Source of the DNA: Prunella strophiata
Taxonomy: Eukaryota > Chordata > Aves > Passeriformes > Prunellidae
Assembly: GCA_036583965.1 (NCBI GenBank)
Contig: JAZBQD010000001.1
Span: forward strand, 16,545,892 to 16,609,891
Reading direction: 5' to 3'
DNA: 64,000 nt
The position numbers and the translations under genes were made by a program. The notes under the pieces were generated by a model. It did no database searches. It saw only the letters and a list, made by a program, of their open reading frames with translations, and was not told the DNA's origin. Position 1 is the first letter of the stretch. Every line of letters begins with the position of its first letter. Positions 1-12,970 of the stretch are shown in pieces.

Positions 1-3000
1 TCAGTTTTGAATTTCTGTTTTGTACTTGCTCTGGACAAGAACCTTGGCCTTTTTAGCCACAGATTGTCTGGGACAACCCAAGAATCAGATCAGGCTCTTC
101 CATCCCAAGTACAGACAACTCCTTGTGCACTACAATACCAAAAAAAGTAATTTTACAACTCCTTTTGCAGCTTCTTTCTGCTTTCAAAGGTTAGACTGGA
201 GCAAACCTTGTGTATTTAGGAGCCTTGAAAGCACCCAAGAGCTTAGGACATCCAAAAAGATTGTTTATAAACCAAATTCATCCTGGCAGCTCCTGCCACA
301 AATCCAAGATTTCCTTGGTGGATCCATTTGGCTCCAGGTGCCTGCAGCCACTGCCATGTGCTGAAATGTGTCCAATCCACTCTCACTCACCCATTTCCCA
401 TTGCTGTTGTAATTCCTGTTGCTCTTCCAACAGGACACTGGTCCAGTGGCCACCCTGCAAAGAAGCTGCTCATTGTCAGGGGCCATCACAGCAGAATCAC
501 ACTCTTGCTGTTTGAAGGACAGGTGAAAGCAAAGAAGTCAAGATCAAGACTTTCCTTGTCAAAGGAAAAGGTGAGAATGACATTTTCTCTCTCCCCTTTA
601 ACTGGTTTAAGGGAGGAACAAATTAACTTGGGCTACAAAATCGTTCCTAAGCCTTGGAGACCATAGGGAAAGAGAAGGAACATGTTCTGTCTTCTGAAAA
701 ACCAAATGAAGTGAAATGCTGAAACCACAAGATTTGTTTACTACAGGAAGCACTTACATTTCCAGACCTGAGAGCAGTTTCTTCACAGCCCTGATTAAAA
801 TTACTCATCAAATCATTGCACAGATTCAACTTCATTTTGTATGGTGAGCAATTATGCAGCTTGGGTGGAGTGGAAAATATCCAGCTTGTTATTAGTTGTG
901 TTTAGCAGAGGCATGTGGTAAAATGTCTCCATTTTCCTGCCTAAGAGCTGAGTGCCAATGTAGACTTTTACCAAGAAAAGCAAAGGTGAGTGGGGATGAA
1001 TAGGAGCTGGAAAAGCTCAGACTTTAAAACAGCAACATGGGAATGAACAGCACTGAAACAAAGAGTTTTTCAAGGACAAGTTTTGCTCCTCGTTCCTCCT
1101 CTAAACCCATTTCAGAACCAAACCAGACAGAGAAAATAGGTGGTGTGGTGCATGATATGAACAGTTTGTTACAGAACAAGCAGCTCTTTTTTCACAGATT
1201 CTCTTGGATGTTAGAGAGCTGGGACAGGGTTCAGATGAACCCTCCTGTCCTCAGCTCCTGCCCATGCCATGATGTGACAACCCCTTTTGAAAGAAAAATT
1301 GTGCATTTTGACTTTGATCAAGCTATTTATGTGTCCTCCTCTAGCAAAGTCACAAGATGAGGTTCCTTACCATGCTTTTTAGTGGTGCTAAAGAAAGCTT
1401 GACAGGCAGCTCATTTAGGAAAGAGAAACACTAGAAAATAGATCCAGTGCAAACTCAGGCATGGCTGGGACCTGACTGTTCTGGTGCTGCTTGTTTTAGT
1501 AGCACAGCTTGGGCACTGTTTTTCAAGTAACTATTGAAATAAGGCACTATTTTTCTAATCCAGAGTGGATTGACATTTCACCTAAGGCATAAAGGCTTAT
1601 TGTCATAAATCCATCACAAAATTACAGCAATTATAAATGAGAAATGCACTTCAAGAAAATGAACTTATTTTAGGCAGGAGGGGGAATATTTACTAGGGCA
1701 CCACAGCTGAAAAAACCTCATGCTGACAAAGCATGTTAAAGATTTCATGTAGAACTCTTATCATAGCCAGCTCGTGTTTGCACAGCCTTTCAGTCAAATG
1801 GGTTTTACTAAAGGATATTTGAACAAGAAAAGAACCCTTGAATCAGGCAGACACCACAGATGAAAGACTCAGAATTTTGACAAAGCTCACACACACAAGC
1901 TTAAAACAAAAGCATGAAACTCCTCCAGCTCTATAGCCAACTTTATTCCTTTCATAGCACTGGCTTTCAAATACTTTGTGAAAAAAAAAATGTTGTCATA
2001 ACAATAAAGCGTGAATAGGCAAATCCATGTATTCCCAGTTGTTGTCCCAAGCAAACAAGAAAAACATTTCACACTTCACTATTAATACAATGTCCCTTTG
2101 TCCCAACACATGAAAGAGCTATTTAAAACAAATAAATAAAGAGATAGCTACATTTTCGTGGAAGTCTGGATTTTTTTTTTTTTTTTAATATTCAATGTAT
2201 TTTCACATTTTGTTTTGCAATTGAATCTTTTCCACCAGCTCCAACCACACAATACCACCAGAAAATGCCAGAGGAGCTATAGAAGAGCAATATGTTGTGT
2301 GCTGCAGTTGCCTGTCATCAACTGGGAATATATTAAGGTAATTAAAAACCCTGCTAGGAAACCCTGGGGCCTCTTGCCCTCGAGTGGTGAAGACTGGTGC
2401 CAATGCATTGACAAAACAAAACCCAGGATTTGCCCCAGGATGTCAATCTGTAAATAGTTATTGATAAATGGCTTTATTGACAAACTGGTTCAGGCAGGAA
2501 CAGCTTCAGTCTCTTACAGCTGGGCTTTCCTGGTGTATTCACCACCACAGCAGCACCCTAAGCAGCACTTTAAAAGCTAACTTATGGCTTCAGCTGGGTT
2601 TTTGGAAGACCAAGACTCACAGGGTGACTGGCATCCCTGAAATCCTTCCAGAATTTCATGCTGTGACCACCTGAAATGCCACTTTCTGTGCAAGGAGTGG
2701 TGGTGGTGAATTCCCTGGATGAACTCAGCTGCTCTGCCCCAGGAAGAGCTGAAAATCCATCAGGCAGCAGTTTGGAAAGCTGAAGGTCCCAGTGCCAACA
2801 AGGACAGAGCTTGACTGGTTGCACAGGTGTTAGGCTTTTCTTCTTTCTACAGACATTTAAATACAAGTTTTAGTGTTCAGTTAATAAATACACACTGTTC
2901 CTTTGTTATTGCTCTGTAGCTAAGCCAAACATTGGAAGGCTGATTAAAATAGATTCTGTGTTTTTCTCCTACCTCTCCCTTTCTTTTGTGTCTTTTCAAA

Positions 3001-3550
3001 GCCAACAGCATTTTATAGTCACAGTGTAGCTCACCTGAGTCACAGCCAGAGCAGCCAGCTCTGTGCACAGAACACTGCTCAGTGCAGGATGTGCTGCATT
3101 CCTCTGAATGCTGTCTTGTTTCCTGATTTTTAACATTTTAGGTATGCAGATTTTCTTCCTAAGCTCACTCAGAATTTTGCAATAAAGATGATCCATGAGT
3201 ACTGTGGGAAAAAAACCTGTTTGATTTACTCATTGTTCTCATTACCTGCCCCTGTGTACCTTACCTTTATGCTCTACTTTCATGCTTTATGCTGCCCCAA
3301 GTAGCCAAAAATTACTATTGTGAAACTACACACGCAGGCAAAGATCAATATTGATAAAAGCTTAGCCTGTACCAATTCTTCATTTCTCATCCATTCTTTT
3401 CTTGCTCAATACAACCATTTTCTTCCTGGCATATTACCCTTACTTTACTGTGTGGTTAATGGCACATTAAATCTTACAAGAATTCAAACTTTTCTCCTTG
3501 TTCCAACATAACTAACACAACTTAGAACATAACATAACATAACTTAAGAT
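1..3550. other. Intergenic, nothing recognised
   Basis: AT-rich to mixed-composition DNA with no exon-like reading frame, no repeat family I recognise and no RNA gene. Small features are a T run near 2171-2186 and an A run near 1981-1990. If gene order is as in human, this is on the FGFR2-facing side of the interval. Confidence 0.6.
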
Positions 3551-3700
3551 TGCCCAGAGAAGCTGCCCCATCCCTGGAAGTGTCCAAGGCCAGCTGAATG
3601 AGGCTTGGAACACCCTGGGATAGTTGAAGGTGTCCCTGCCTATGGCAGGGGGATGGAACAAGGTGACTTTTCCAACCCAAACCATCCTGTGACTCCATGA
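3551..3700 (+). mobile_element. CR1 LINE 3' fragment
   Basis: About 150 bp of CR1 3' end in sense orientation: GAAGCTGCCCCATCCCTGGA, then GAAGGTGTCCCTGCCTATGG, then CCAACCCAAACCAT. It is heavily 5'-truncated, as usual for CR1. AACAT-type pentanucleotide repeats lie immediately on both sides (3526-3543 and about 3700-3712), which could be a target duplication or an insertion into a microsatellite. Confidence 0.85.
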
Positions 3701-4129
3701 TAACATAACATAAACTCCATGAAGCAGTAGACCTACAGCTTTTGGGGTTATAAGACTTTACTAATATTCAACACAGATTTCCCTCCACACACCAATTCTG
3801 AACACTGCTCCACTTCCCCACAACACTCAGCTTTCCAGAGCTGCCTTAGGAGAATGGCAAATTCATGGGGAGAAGAGAAGAAACTGAATTTTGAGTCTAG
3901 AACTCGGGGTCTGAGCCAGGGGGCTCTGCAGGAGGCAAAGCAAAGATGAAATGGCTGTGGGAGCACAGGAGGATCCAGGTGGAGGAGTTTAGAAGCTGGA
4001 AGGAGCTGGTACTTTTTTGCCTTTTCTGAGTCACATCTCAGGGCTCTTCCTGTTCCTCCTGCTTGAGACAGAAAGAGCAGGAATTCCCATTTCTCTCCTC
4101 CTGCCCCTCAAGGAGCTGTTTGTAGGGTT

Positions 4130-4470
4130 ACAGGCGAATTCCTCCAGACCCACTACCCTGCCCTGCTGCCCAGGCTGAAGTCTCTATGTGTTAATTAAGC
4201 CTCAGCCTGGGGGATGTGGAGCGCTCAGAGCCCCAGAGCCCAGCCCCCGCATGGGCAGCAGTGAAAGCCCAGCGAAGCTCAATGAAGACACTGGGAGTTC
4301 TTAAGACATCTTTTGAAAGAGATTAAACAGACCCACGTTGGATTAGAAAGATGATGCCTGACACATTTAGTTTCCGTTACCTTTTGTGTGCCCGCTCAGG
4401 GCGCAGACCTGCACCAAACACTGCATTGTAATGCAGATTTCCCCGAATCTCTCTGGGATTTCACAGAATC
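4130..4470. promoter_or_regulatory. Possible conserved noncoding element
   Basis: A non-repetitive, higher-complexity patch with TTAATTAAG, GGATTAGA, AGATTAAAC and the palindrome CTGCATTGTAATGCAG, inside a flat AT-rich surround. Clustered homeodomain-type cores in the interval upstream of a developmental gene are typical of enhancers. This is inference from composition only; there is no conservation data. Confidence 0.2.
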
Positions 4471-5189
4471 CCTAAGACCTTCACAGCAGGAAACCCCATT
4501 CTTGCTCTCCCCTGCACACATCCTGCATAAGCTGTGCCTAAGGGCCATCTAGAGGATGCTGAGCTACCAGAAAGAGAAGGGGTCAGGGGTTTGTGGTGAG
4601 AAAAAGAACTTTAATCTCGGGTGCCAGAAAGTGGGAGTGAGCAAAAGCGCCTCGGCATTCCTCAGTTTTCCCTATTCCTCCATCTGCTGAATTATGTTTG
4701 TAGAGTAAATTAGGAAAATTCCCAGGCTGGGCTGTGTGATTAGGAGAAATTATTTGTTGCCAGAAGAATCACTTCATCTAAAAGTGACAAAGAATAGATA
4801 AGACTGAGCAAAATAACCCAATAAAATACTACGATGAAGTTCCCCTCAGCGAAAATATTTTAATATACTTCTTTTCTGCAGTGCAAGGAAAAGAAGGCTC
4901 TGGTGATATTTCCAAGAGAAATATGTATTTAATAGCTCTCATGCACTTCCTTGAAGGAAACCACTCAAAAATCTGAACCCTGTCTTTTAAAAACGGGGGA
5001 AGGGGAAAGAAGTAATCACGCAAACCATTTATCTCACATGTGCTGCAGAGAAGGAACAATTTCTGCCCTCAGCCCATGACCACAGAGTTATTTTGAGGGA
5101 GGTCTGTTATTCAAGCCATGCTGTTCTCTTATTTTTACTGGCACCAGGGAGGCAGGAGGTTGTGTGTGGAAGGGAAAGGTTTTTGTGCC

Positions 5190-5310
5190 TCTGCTGGAAG
5201 TGCCAGAGCTGCGGCTCGGCCGGGAGAGGAGACGCGGCCGCCACGCAGGCTCCAGCCCCACTCCCACCAGCCAGGCTGACATCCAGCCCTGGCCCAAGCA
5301 GCTGATCAAA
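5190..5310. promoter_or_regulatory. Small CpG cluster
   Basis: About seven CpGs within 60 bases around a NotI-like GCGGCCGC (5234-5241), in an otherwise CpG-poor surround. There is no TATA box or reading frame beside it that I can tie to a transcript. Confidence 0.2.
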
Positions 5311-8300
5311 CTCCATTTTCTTCAACCAATACTTGAAAAAAAAATAATAAATTAAAAGTCAACTGGTTGGCTGAATCCAAGCTTAACACATGACAGTATC
5401 TCCACATTTTCTCCCCCAAGCGCTCCGCCCAGAGGGAGCCCAAGCCTGGTGGGAGATGCTCCACAACTTTCCTGCTGAATGAGCCAAAGCAAACAGGGAA
5501 GGGGGAGCTTTCAGAGCCCTCCCCACAAGCCTTGCATAAGGCAAACAGAAACAGGTCTTTCTACACACCTAAAAATCTTGCTTTTCAGACTTTCTGCTGT
5601 TCTTTCTTGCCCTTGATTCATTTCACGCTCCAAGAGACGCTGGCAGGCAGAAATGTTAGTTTAGCTGTCATACCCTGCAGGAAAAATAATTTAAAAAAAG
5701 AGGCAGAGTGGTTCGTTTTCTCTACTCAAGACACAGAAAGCTTGCCACAGATAAAGCTTTAAAAATAAAGGAGTGGACACAGCTTTATTCATATTTATTC
5801 ACTGCCATTAACTGAATTCAATGAGAAGTAGAGAAGTTCATTTTCTAGAGCAAACCCTTCAAAGCCTAGGCAAAATCTGACAAGACAAAACAATCACAGA
5901 TTTCAGTAGCTTTGTAAGGGACACTCATTGCATCTTCATTTGTTGGTCCTACTCCTTTTGTACACCTTCATACACACATTCTCTGTTCCTCCTTGGCTAC
6001 TTGGATTTAGAGGCACTTGATCCACTGAAACCTCAAATAAAACAAACAGAATTTAGGTGTAGTCCTACAAGACAAACATAAATCTCTTAGATAAGGTGGG
6101 ATTTGCATACTGAGAAACAAAACATGCTGTGTCTCATACTTCTTGGCTCCCCTTAATAGGATGCTAATAAAATATAAAGAGATGGGAGGTAGAGAGTTGA
6201 AGGTATTTCTGCTGAGCCAAAGAGAGAGCAGAGGTGAGAGGACATCTCTTACTGTATCTCTAACCTCATGATCATCACCATTCCTGGAAGAAGATTTGGC
6301 ACTGCAGTTGCTTGTACTGCCTTCCCATGCCCTCACAAGGTTCATGAAGCTTCCTTAATAAAAAAGCATCATGAATTCACTTTATAATTGGTACTAATAT
6401 AGGTCCTGTGTAAAGATTTCCCTTTGATGTGTGTTTTTTTTCTGGGTGATTGGTCTTTGTGAATAACTCTTGAGCAACGTGGCCCTCCAAATGCGGATTT
6501 TGGTTTTTAAGCTACAGTACATTGCAAATTAACCCAGTGGAATTCACAAGGGGCTTACAGGAGGTGTCAGAAGCAGAGCTATTGTATCTGGGCTGATTTA
6601 TGACCATCTTTAAGGCTCCACCTTGGCTGCACTTAGCTTAGGGAAATCTGCTGTAGCAAGGAATCAGACAAGGATGTGAGCAGAAACAAAAAAAAAAAAA
6701 AAAAACCAAGAGTTGAGACCTAATCTTGTTTAGGTGCATTTTACTCCCCACAAAATCAAATAACAAAATGTGCATATGTGGAGGCTCCTTTTACTTGTCA
6801 TTGCTTTGCAGGTACAGCAGCACCATCTGGGACTGATAGTGAGTAGAAAGCTTTGGAGGATAACAAATTGCACTAAGCAGACACTGCCAAAAGATACAAG
6901 AATTGGTATTTCCACCCCTTAAAGTGCTCAATAAGATGGACAAATTATCCATATGAAAATAGCACCTGAACCATAAGTCACTTTTTCCATCAATATCCAC
7001 AAGACCTTTCCAAGAGAAATCAAAATAAGCATCCACCTGTGACCTGCATGAAGGACCACTTGGCAAACCAGAGGGTGGAGGACTCAGTAAGTGGATCCTA
7101 ATTCCCTGTGAAAGCCAACACCACATCTCCCTCCCTTCCTGTATTTAATTGAATCAGCTTTGTTTTCCATAAGAGGTTTCACACTGACTCCTTATGGAAG
7201 GCTCCATGTTCCTGAGCCCACACTCCAGGGCATCGTGGAGCCGTGCCAGGAGAGAGCAGAAGAGAGAGGGGGAAGTGAATGATGCCTCCCTGGGACAAAG
7301 GCCAAGATTCATTCCTTACCCTGGCCAAAAGGCAGGAAGAAAACTCGCTGTTACCCGAGTGGGAGCTCCCTGGGGACATGGCACTTCTGCCTCTGGAGGG
7401 GACCACAGGGGATGCCACAGTGTGCAACACAAATTCCAGCTCACTTGCTCAGTGATGCATGAAAGTTCTGGTCAATTCACAGAGTTTACTTGTTTTCTCT
7501 TAAAAAAAAAAAAAAAATCAGCAATATCCATCTGAATCCTGATTTAATTTTTAAATCCAAGCAATGCAGTGGGAGAACAAAGGGCACCTTCATGGTCCAA
7601 GTACTGGGCAAACTCTGTCCAGATCGATGGTTCAAGGAAGAATTATTCCCTTTATCTGTAGCCCCACAGAAGACACCTATAGGAGCTCAAATTGGAGGGA
7701 AATGTTGCATTATCTGTGCATTTTCAAGGGACATTTGTTTACTGCCATGCTGCTCCTTTAAGGCACCATGGATGAAAGAAATACAAAGAAAGCTTTAGTC
7801 CAAATGGGACTCTCGAGTTCACAGAATATGTCATATGTACATTACTATTTTAAGGCTTATTTTTTTCCTTAAATAAATTGCCCTGTGGGAAAAGCTGGCT
7901 CCAAGTCAACACCACAGAAACCTAATTTTAACTCCAATGAATACAACTATTTACAAGGCCCCCTTTCTGCAAAGGAAAAGCCCTGCCATTGCTGGCAGTT
8001 TTGATGTGATATGAACACATATTTCTAAGACATTCAAATGGACTGGCTTAACAAAATACAGTGTTTTTACTCATGCATCTTTAATGTTCAAACTGTTCTT
8101 GGCAGCTCCCAGTCAGAAGCTCTGTCATTCAAAAGAAGAGAATGACAGACATTAATATGGAAACATTGAAGCTCTTAACTGAGCCGGAACAGTAATTATG
8201 CCATCCAATTTTATTTTCAAGAGTATTGACCTTGGTCTCCATGAGCAGAAAAAGATCCAAAGGACAAAGATATAAAGGGGTGTTTAGGGAAAGAGAAATA

Positions 8301-10957
8301 AAAGTTTTCTGAGCCTTGCAGAGCATCAGAACCGTTGTTTGAAAGTAAAAATATCATTTCAGGGGCTACCAGGGGATTCGTGGCATGACACAACAGTGAA
8401 TCAAGTCTTTACTACAGGAAACACCAAAGCTCTGCAAACACTGTGCTGACACATCAAGGAAACAGCCATAGAGAGGGGAATTCAGCACTGCACAACCTCC
8501 ACCAGGCTTTCCCTAAATATAAATAAATTATTGCAACATATGCTCCCTACGCTGCTCCCAGATGCTGGAAGTGCAAAGACCAAGAACGAGGAGCAAGGCT
8601 AGCAGGGAAAAATCTGCCCTGAAATTCCACACTCAGGGAGCGTGGAGAGGGAACAGCTTTTGGTGAAACAGCTCACAACACTTTGAGAGATGGGGAACAG
8701 CAACAGGGAATGCTGGAGCTGAAAATCCAAATTTTCTCAGCCACAGGTAGAAGGAAGGGCCATAACCCCTTGCAGACAATGAAACTGTGCTTTATTACAG
8801 CTATAAAAGAGTGCAAGTATTTTTTCTGAGACAATAAACAGATGGTTGTCTTATGCTCAGAGGCAAATGGGATCAGGTTCTTTAGTGCAGGCATTGGATG
8901 CTGATGATATGATAAATTATGATGTATTTGTAGGAGGGTTTGGCCAGCCAGGGCTGTAGCCCAGTGAAGTAGAACCTTCTGCAGCATCAGAGTGTCCATC
9001 ACACTCTCCTTAAGGAGACAAGGGGCAGGAGCATCCAACATGCAAATTTAGCAAGGAAAAAAATATCAAAAACCACCAGAAAGATTATTGAAATTTGACT
9101 TTGATCACCTTTATGATCTCCAGCACACTTTCCTGTTCTCACAGTCCAGTGAACTGTCTCAGCTCACCCCTGCAATCCAGCTCTGAATGACAGCTAGTGG
9201 GTTTTTTAGCTAGTGCCAAGGGGGGAAAAAAGGCTTTCCAGTAGCCTGAATTGAACATTTGCAAACATTCTGCTATGTCTGTGGCCCTAGTGACTGACAG
9301 TCACTTATAAACTGGGAGGATAAACCCACAAGGTAAAACAAATGGCATTTTCCCTCTGTGGGTGCATATGCTACTGCATATGTGTGTGTACTCACAGTGA
9401 TGCAACAGAAATCTCTGTCAGGATCTGAATTATATTTCCAAGTTGCAGCACACATGAATTTGTCAGGATTTGGAAGCAGGCACTCGCCTTGTCTAGACTA
9501 GACTATCATAACTCCCTGACAAATGGCATTTTTTCCAGCTGCTTAAACAGCCTTCACAAAAGTCCTGTCTCCTTGAGCTTTCCTCCATCTGAGAGAAACT
9601 TGAAAACACTTCTGTCTCTCCCCATTTTCTTCACTTTTAATCTTGCAGTTAACAGACAGCCACTTGAAACTGCATATGTGTACAAGAAAATCACCAGGAG
9701 CTCTAGCACTGGATATCTCTGTGCCTGGGCTTAACCTGCAGCACAGAAACAGCAGAATTTCCCTGAAGGAAATTATTCATGCATTTAACATGATTAAGGA
9801 TCTCCAGGATTGCAGCTGAAGATGCAGCTTGTGCACAGGGTTTTTTTAAACACACACACCCAAAAGAAGCTCAGGAGCTGTTGCTCAGAGAGGCTGTAGC
9901 TCAGAGCTGTTGTGGCACAGCAAGGCTGGGTGAGAAGAATCATAAAATCAAATAAGGGACAGAATAAAAACTGAGACTTACTTGGGCTGACCTAAATTTT
10001 TTGGAAGCCCCAGCCATCCTCTGGTTCAAGTTATCACTTTTTGGATCTACTCAGCTACTCCTGCTCTTTGCCAGCTCCCTGAGGAGTTGGTGGCATCCTC
10101 CAGGCAAAGCATTTCCAAGGCATCCTGGGCAGGGTTTGGATGCAGGATGTGAACAGAAGTCAATTTTCATGTCTGGAAGTCTCTCTGGAAAGGTTTCAAG
10201 TCATTGCCATTTTTTTTTTCCCCCAGACTGTCCTATCTAGGCAACCTCCAGGGAGTTTGAATAATTTCCTCATCATTTACTAATTCAAATGCATTCTTCA
10301 CCTTGATGTGCAGCCCCAGTGAAGTCTTCTCTGAATTCCTAATTTCCTTTGAAGACATATCTCTATAATCAGCCTAAAAAGTTTCCTGACTCCTCCATGA
10401 GATGACAAACTTTTTAAATCAGCATTTCTGTCTGAGATCTCCGTTGCAGCAAAGCTGGAAGGGAAAAGTCTTTGCAAACACCCCGGGAGCTTCCCATACC
10501 ATAGGAATGCAGTCACCTTTTTTTTTTTTTTTTTTTTTTTTTTCAGTAGAAAAACCTTACCAGAAACAAACAAAACAGAGCTTCATGTTCTAGTAGGTGT
10601 GTAAAACAAGTACAAAAGAAATCCAGGCAGAAAAGGGGGTGAAGAGGAAGAAACATAGAATTTTGAGAGTTTGAATTTTCAGGGTGGGTAGCATTACTGC
10701 CTTTTGATGAAAAAAAATCAAGTCTGTTTGTAAGATTGTACTCAACAATGCCACAGCAGTTTTTCACAAAAGTTTTTCCCCCCAAAATCCCAGTTCTTAA
10801 CATGGTTTGGATTTGCTTTGTTCATCAAGTAATTCCTTATTACTGGCAAAGAGCAGAAGCTGCAGGAGGTGGAGAGAAGCAGTATTTTTAGGGAATGGGC
10901 ATCCAGCACCTTGCATAAAACCCTGCTAGAGCACCATTAAAGTTGCAGTGCTGTGCA

Positions 10958-11045
10958 GAGCATCATAAAATGGTTTGTTTGGAAAGGATCTTAAAGATCA
11001 CCCATTTTTCTGGGGATGGAAGGGCACAAACCCTGGGTCAGAGAC
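10958..11045 (-). mobile_element. CR1 LINE 3' end, degraded
   Basis: CATCATAAAATGGTTTG, then TTGGAAAGGATCTTAAAGAT and CACCCA match the reversed CR1 3' terminus (CATAGAATGGTTTGGGTTGG-type). The match fades within about 90 bp. It sits directly before a purine-rich tract and the CCTTC array. Confidence 0.7.
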
Positions 11046-11083
11046 AGTTTTGTTATCTGCTCCAGGAGAGGAAAGATTCTGGA

Positions 11084-11192
11084 GAGGGGAAGGGGAAGAA
11101 AGGCAAGGAAAGGAAAGGAAAGGAAAGGGAAACAGGAAAGAGGAAAGAAAAGGACAAACTGCAGGCAAGAAAAGGAAAACTTAAAGGAACGT
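11084..11192. repeat. Purine-rich GGAAA tract
   Basis: About 110 bases almost entirely A and G on the plus strand, with a short run of AAAGG units at 11107-11130. It is followed 100 bases later by the complementary-type pyrimidine array, so the two could pair as inverted low-complexity arms. Confidence 0.8.
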
Positions 11193-11295
11193 GAAACATT
11201 AAGGCACCCGGTAAGGACAGGAAAGGCAACGGACCTGCAGCACCTGACCTTCCCGTCGCCCTGCCAGGCCCCGTCGCTTCCCTGCCCTGTCCCTG

Positions 11296-11556
11296 CCCTT
11301 CCTTCCCTTCCCTTCCCTTCCCTTCCCTTCCCTTCCCTTCCCTTCCCTTCCCTTCCCTTCCCTTCCCTTCCCTTCCCTTCCCTTCCCTTCCCTTCCCTTC
11401 CCTTCCCTTCCCTTCCCTTCCTTCCCTTCCCTTCCCTTCCCTTCCCTTCCCTTCCCTTCCCTTCCCTTCCCTTCCCTTCCCTTCCCTTCCCTTCCCTTCC
11501 CTTCCCTTCCCTTCCCTTCCTTCCCTTCCCTTCCCTTCCTTCCCTTCCCTTCCCTC
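11296..11556. repeat. CCTTC pentanucleotide microsatellite, about 51 units
   Basis: An almost pure array of CCCTT/CTTCC units about 260 bp long, with three 4-bp (CTTC) interruptions that shift register near 11420, 11519 and 11538. All six-frame reading frames across it are low-complexity artefacts. A polypurine-polypyrimidine mirror array of this length can form triplex DNA in vitro and is prone to length change and polymerase stalling. Confidence 0.97.
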
Positions 11557-11689
11557 CATTCGCCGGACAAGGAAAGTCAAAAGTGCTTTCGTGTTCACAG
11601 CTTTTTCTGTTGCAGTTCCGTTTTTTTCCCCCCTTTCTCCCTGGCTGCATTTGGACACTTTAGTTCCATCTCCTCCCTCGGATCCCTTG

Positions 11690-12290
11690 GCAAACGTCAC
11701 GCATCCCGAGGCAGGCAGCGAGGCTGGAGGGGACGGTAATTGGGGGATATCCCGCTTTTGATGTGCGGGGCAATTAAATCCTCCATGAATAGAGGAGAAA
11801 ACGAGGCATTCGGTGTCACTTGAAAGCGGGGATGTGTGGTGCCATTGCTCGGCACCAGTGTGAAATGCAGAGGGGCAGAAGTGCAGCCCCAGCCTTTATG
11901 CGGCAGCCGCGGCACAAGAGCCCGCTCAGGGGGGAGGCTGCACAATAGGTCATGAGAAAAACCTGCTGCTGCTGCTATTCGCTGCAGTTTGCAAATATTG
12001 TATCTGCAGGGATTTGGGACGCGGCTGCACCAGAGGAAAAGTCCCAACAGGAATTTGGGGTAGCGGCAGCTCTGCGTCGCCATCAGGTCTGATTAAACTA
12101 TTGTTTCTATCCAGCAGCTCTATTATTTCTCTGCACTCGTTATTCAATTACCATTGACAGGTTTTGGCTTACTTTTAAAGCAGCAGTTAAGAACACACCC
12201 TGAAACAATGTGTTCAATTAGCTGAAAGAACACATTCGCTCTAAAATTCACGGGTTTTTGCATCCAGTCTTATTAACATGGCCAAGAAGA
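11690..12290. promoter_or_regulatory. Candidate developmental enhancer or conserved element
   Basis: A complex, non-repetitive 600 bp that mixes scattered CpGs (GCAGCCGCGGCAC, GACGCGGCTGC, CTGCGTCGCC) with many homeodomain- and SOX-like cores: GGTAATTGG, GCAATTAAA, TGATTAAAC, TATTGTTT, TCAATTACCATTG and TCAATTAGC. TTTGCAAAT-like and TCATGAG motifs also occur. It differs clearly from flanking DNA, and no reading frame looks coding. Being upstream of FGFR2, if synteny holds, makes an enhancer plausible. Confidence 0.3.
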
Positions 12291-12970
12291 AAACAAACTA
12301 CCTGCGATTCTCCCCACCTTCAAAAGCTGTAATGCAAAGGATTAGAGGAGTGTTAGCAAATCCTGATGCTTTCTTAAATACCACAGAGGTTTACAGAATT
12401 AAGGAAGATGCAGGGGCAACTTCCACCTTAAAATAAAGGAAGAGGGGAGGGAAATGGAGCAAGGAATATGGGGAGAGAATTGGATTGTTAGCCAGTTTCC
12501 ACAATGTGGTCTTGTAAGTTACTTCTCAAGCCATGAAGTGATGTGGGATCACAGGGCAGATGAGGTTTACATAGGAAGTTATAATATGAAAATCAGGATT
12601 ATGCTACCTACAAAGAGGCCAAATTCATGTTTAGGGTAAGCACAATCTTTGGGAGGAAAAATAGGACAGTGAGGAGAACTGACTTTGGCCTTTCCAATTT
12701 GAGTCTGATTAAATAAAAAAGAAAGAAAGAAAAAGCAAAACAACAGATATTTTATGTGTCCTGACTGGTTTAGGAGTGCAAATCCCATTCATTTCCAACC
12801 ACTGCATGCTTTCCCAAATCCTGCTCTGAACCTGAGGATGAGTGTGAATGTGTCTCAGTGTAAGATCAGATTTCCAGTCAGATCCATAATTCCAGCTGCC
12901 CAGGTGTACAAAGTTCAGTGAATTTGCACCACATGCCATGAAACACACGATGTTGTAGCTCTCCTTTCTA
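12291..12970. other. Intergenic, nothing recognised
   Basis: Plain single-copy-looking sequence between the candidate regulatory patch and the duplicated segment. It has no gene, repeat family or RNA. Confidence 0.5.

Larger units (their letters stand above)
3701..10957. other. Intergenic block without genes
   Basis: No exon or RNA gene is visible. The stretch 4130-4470 is more GC-rich and includes the interrupted palindrome CTGCATTGTAATGCAG (4421-4436). The stretch 5190-5300 has a handful of CpGs (CGGCTCGGCCGGG and GACGCGGCCGCCACG). Homopolymer runs include 18 A at 6688-6705, A at 7502-7516 and 26 T at 10518-10543. Confidence 0.6.

Noticed and set aside
10991..11700. Reading frames of 215-219 residues rich in Gly-Arg-Glu-Lys or Pro-Phe-Ser-Leu
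   Set aside because: They are translations of the CCTTC array in several frames on both strands.
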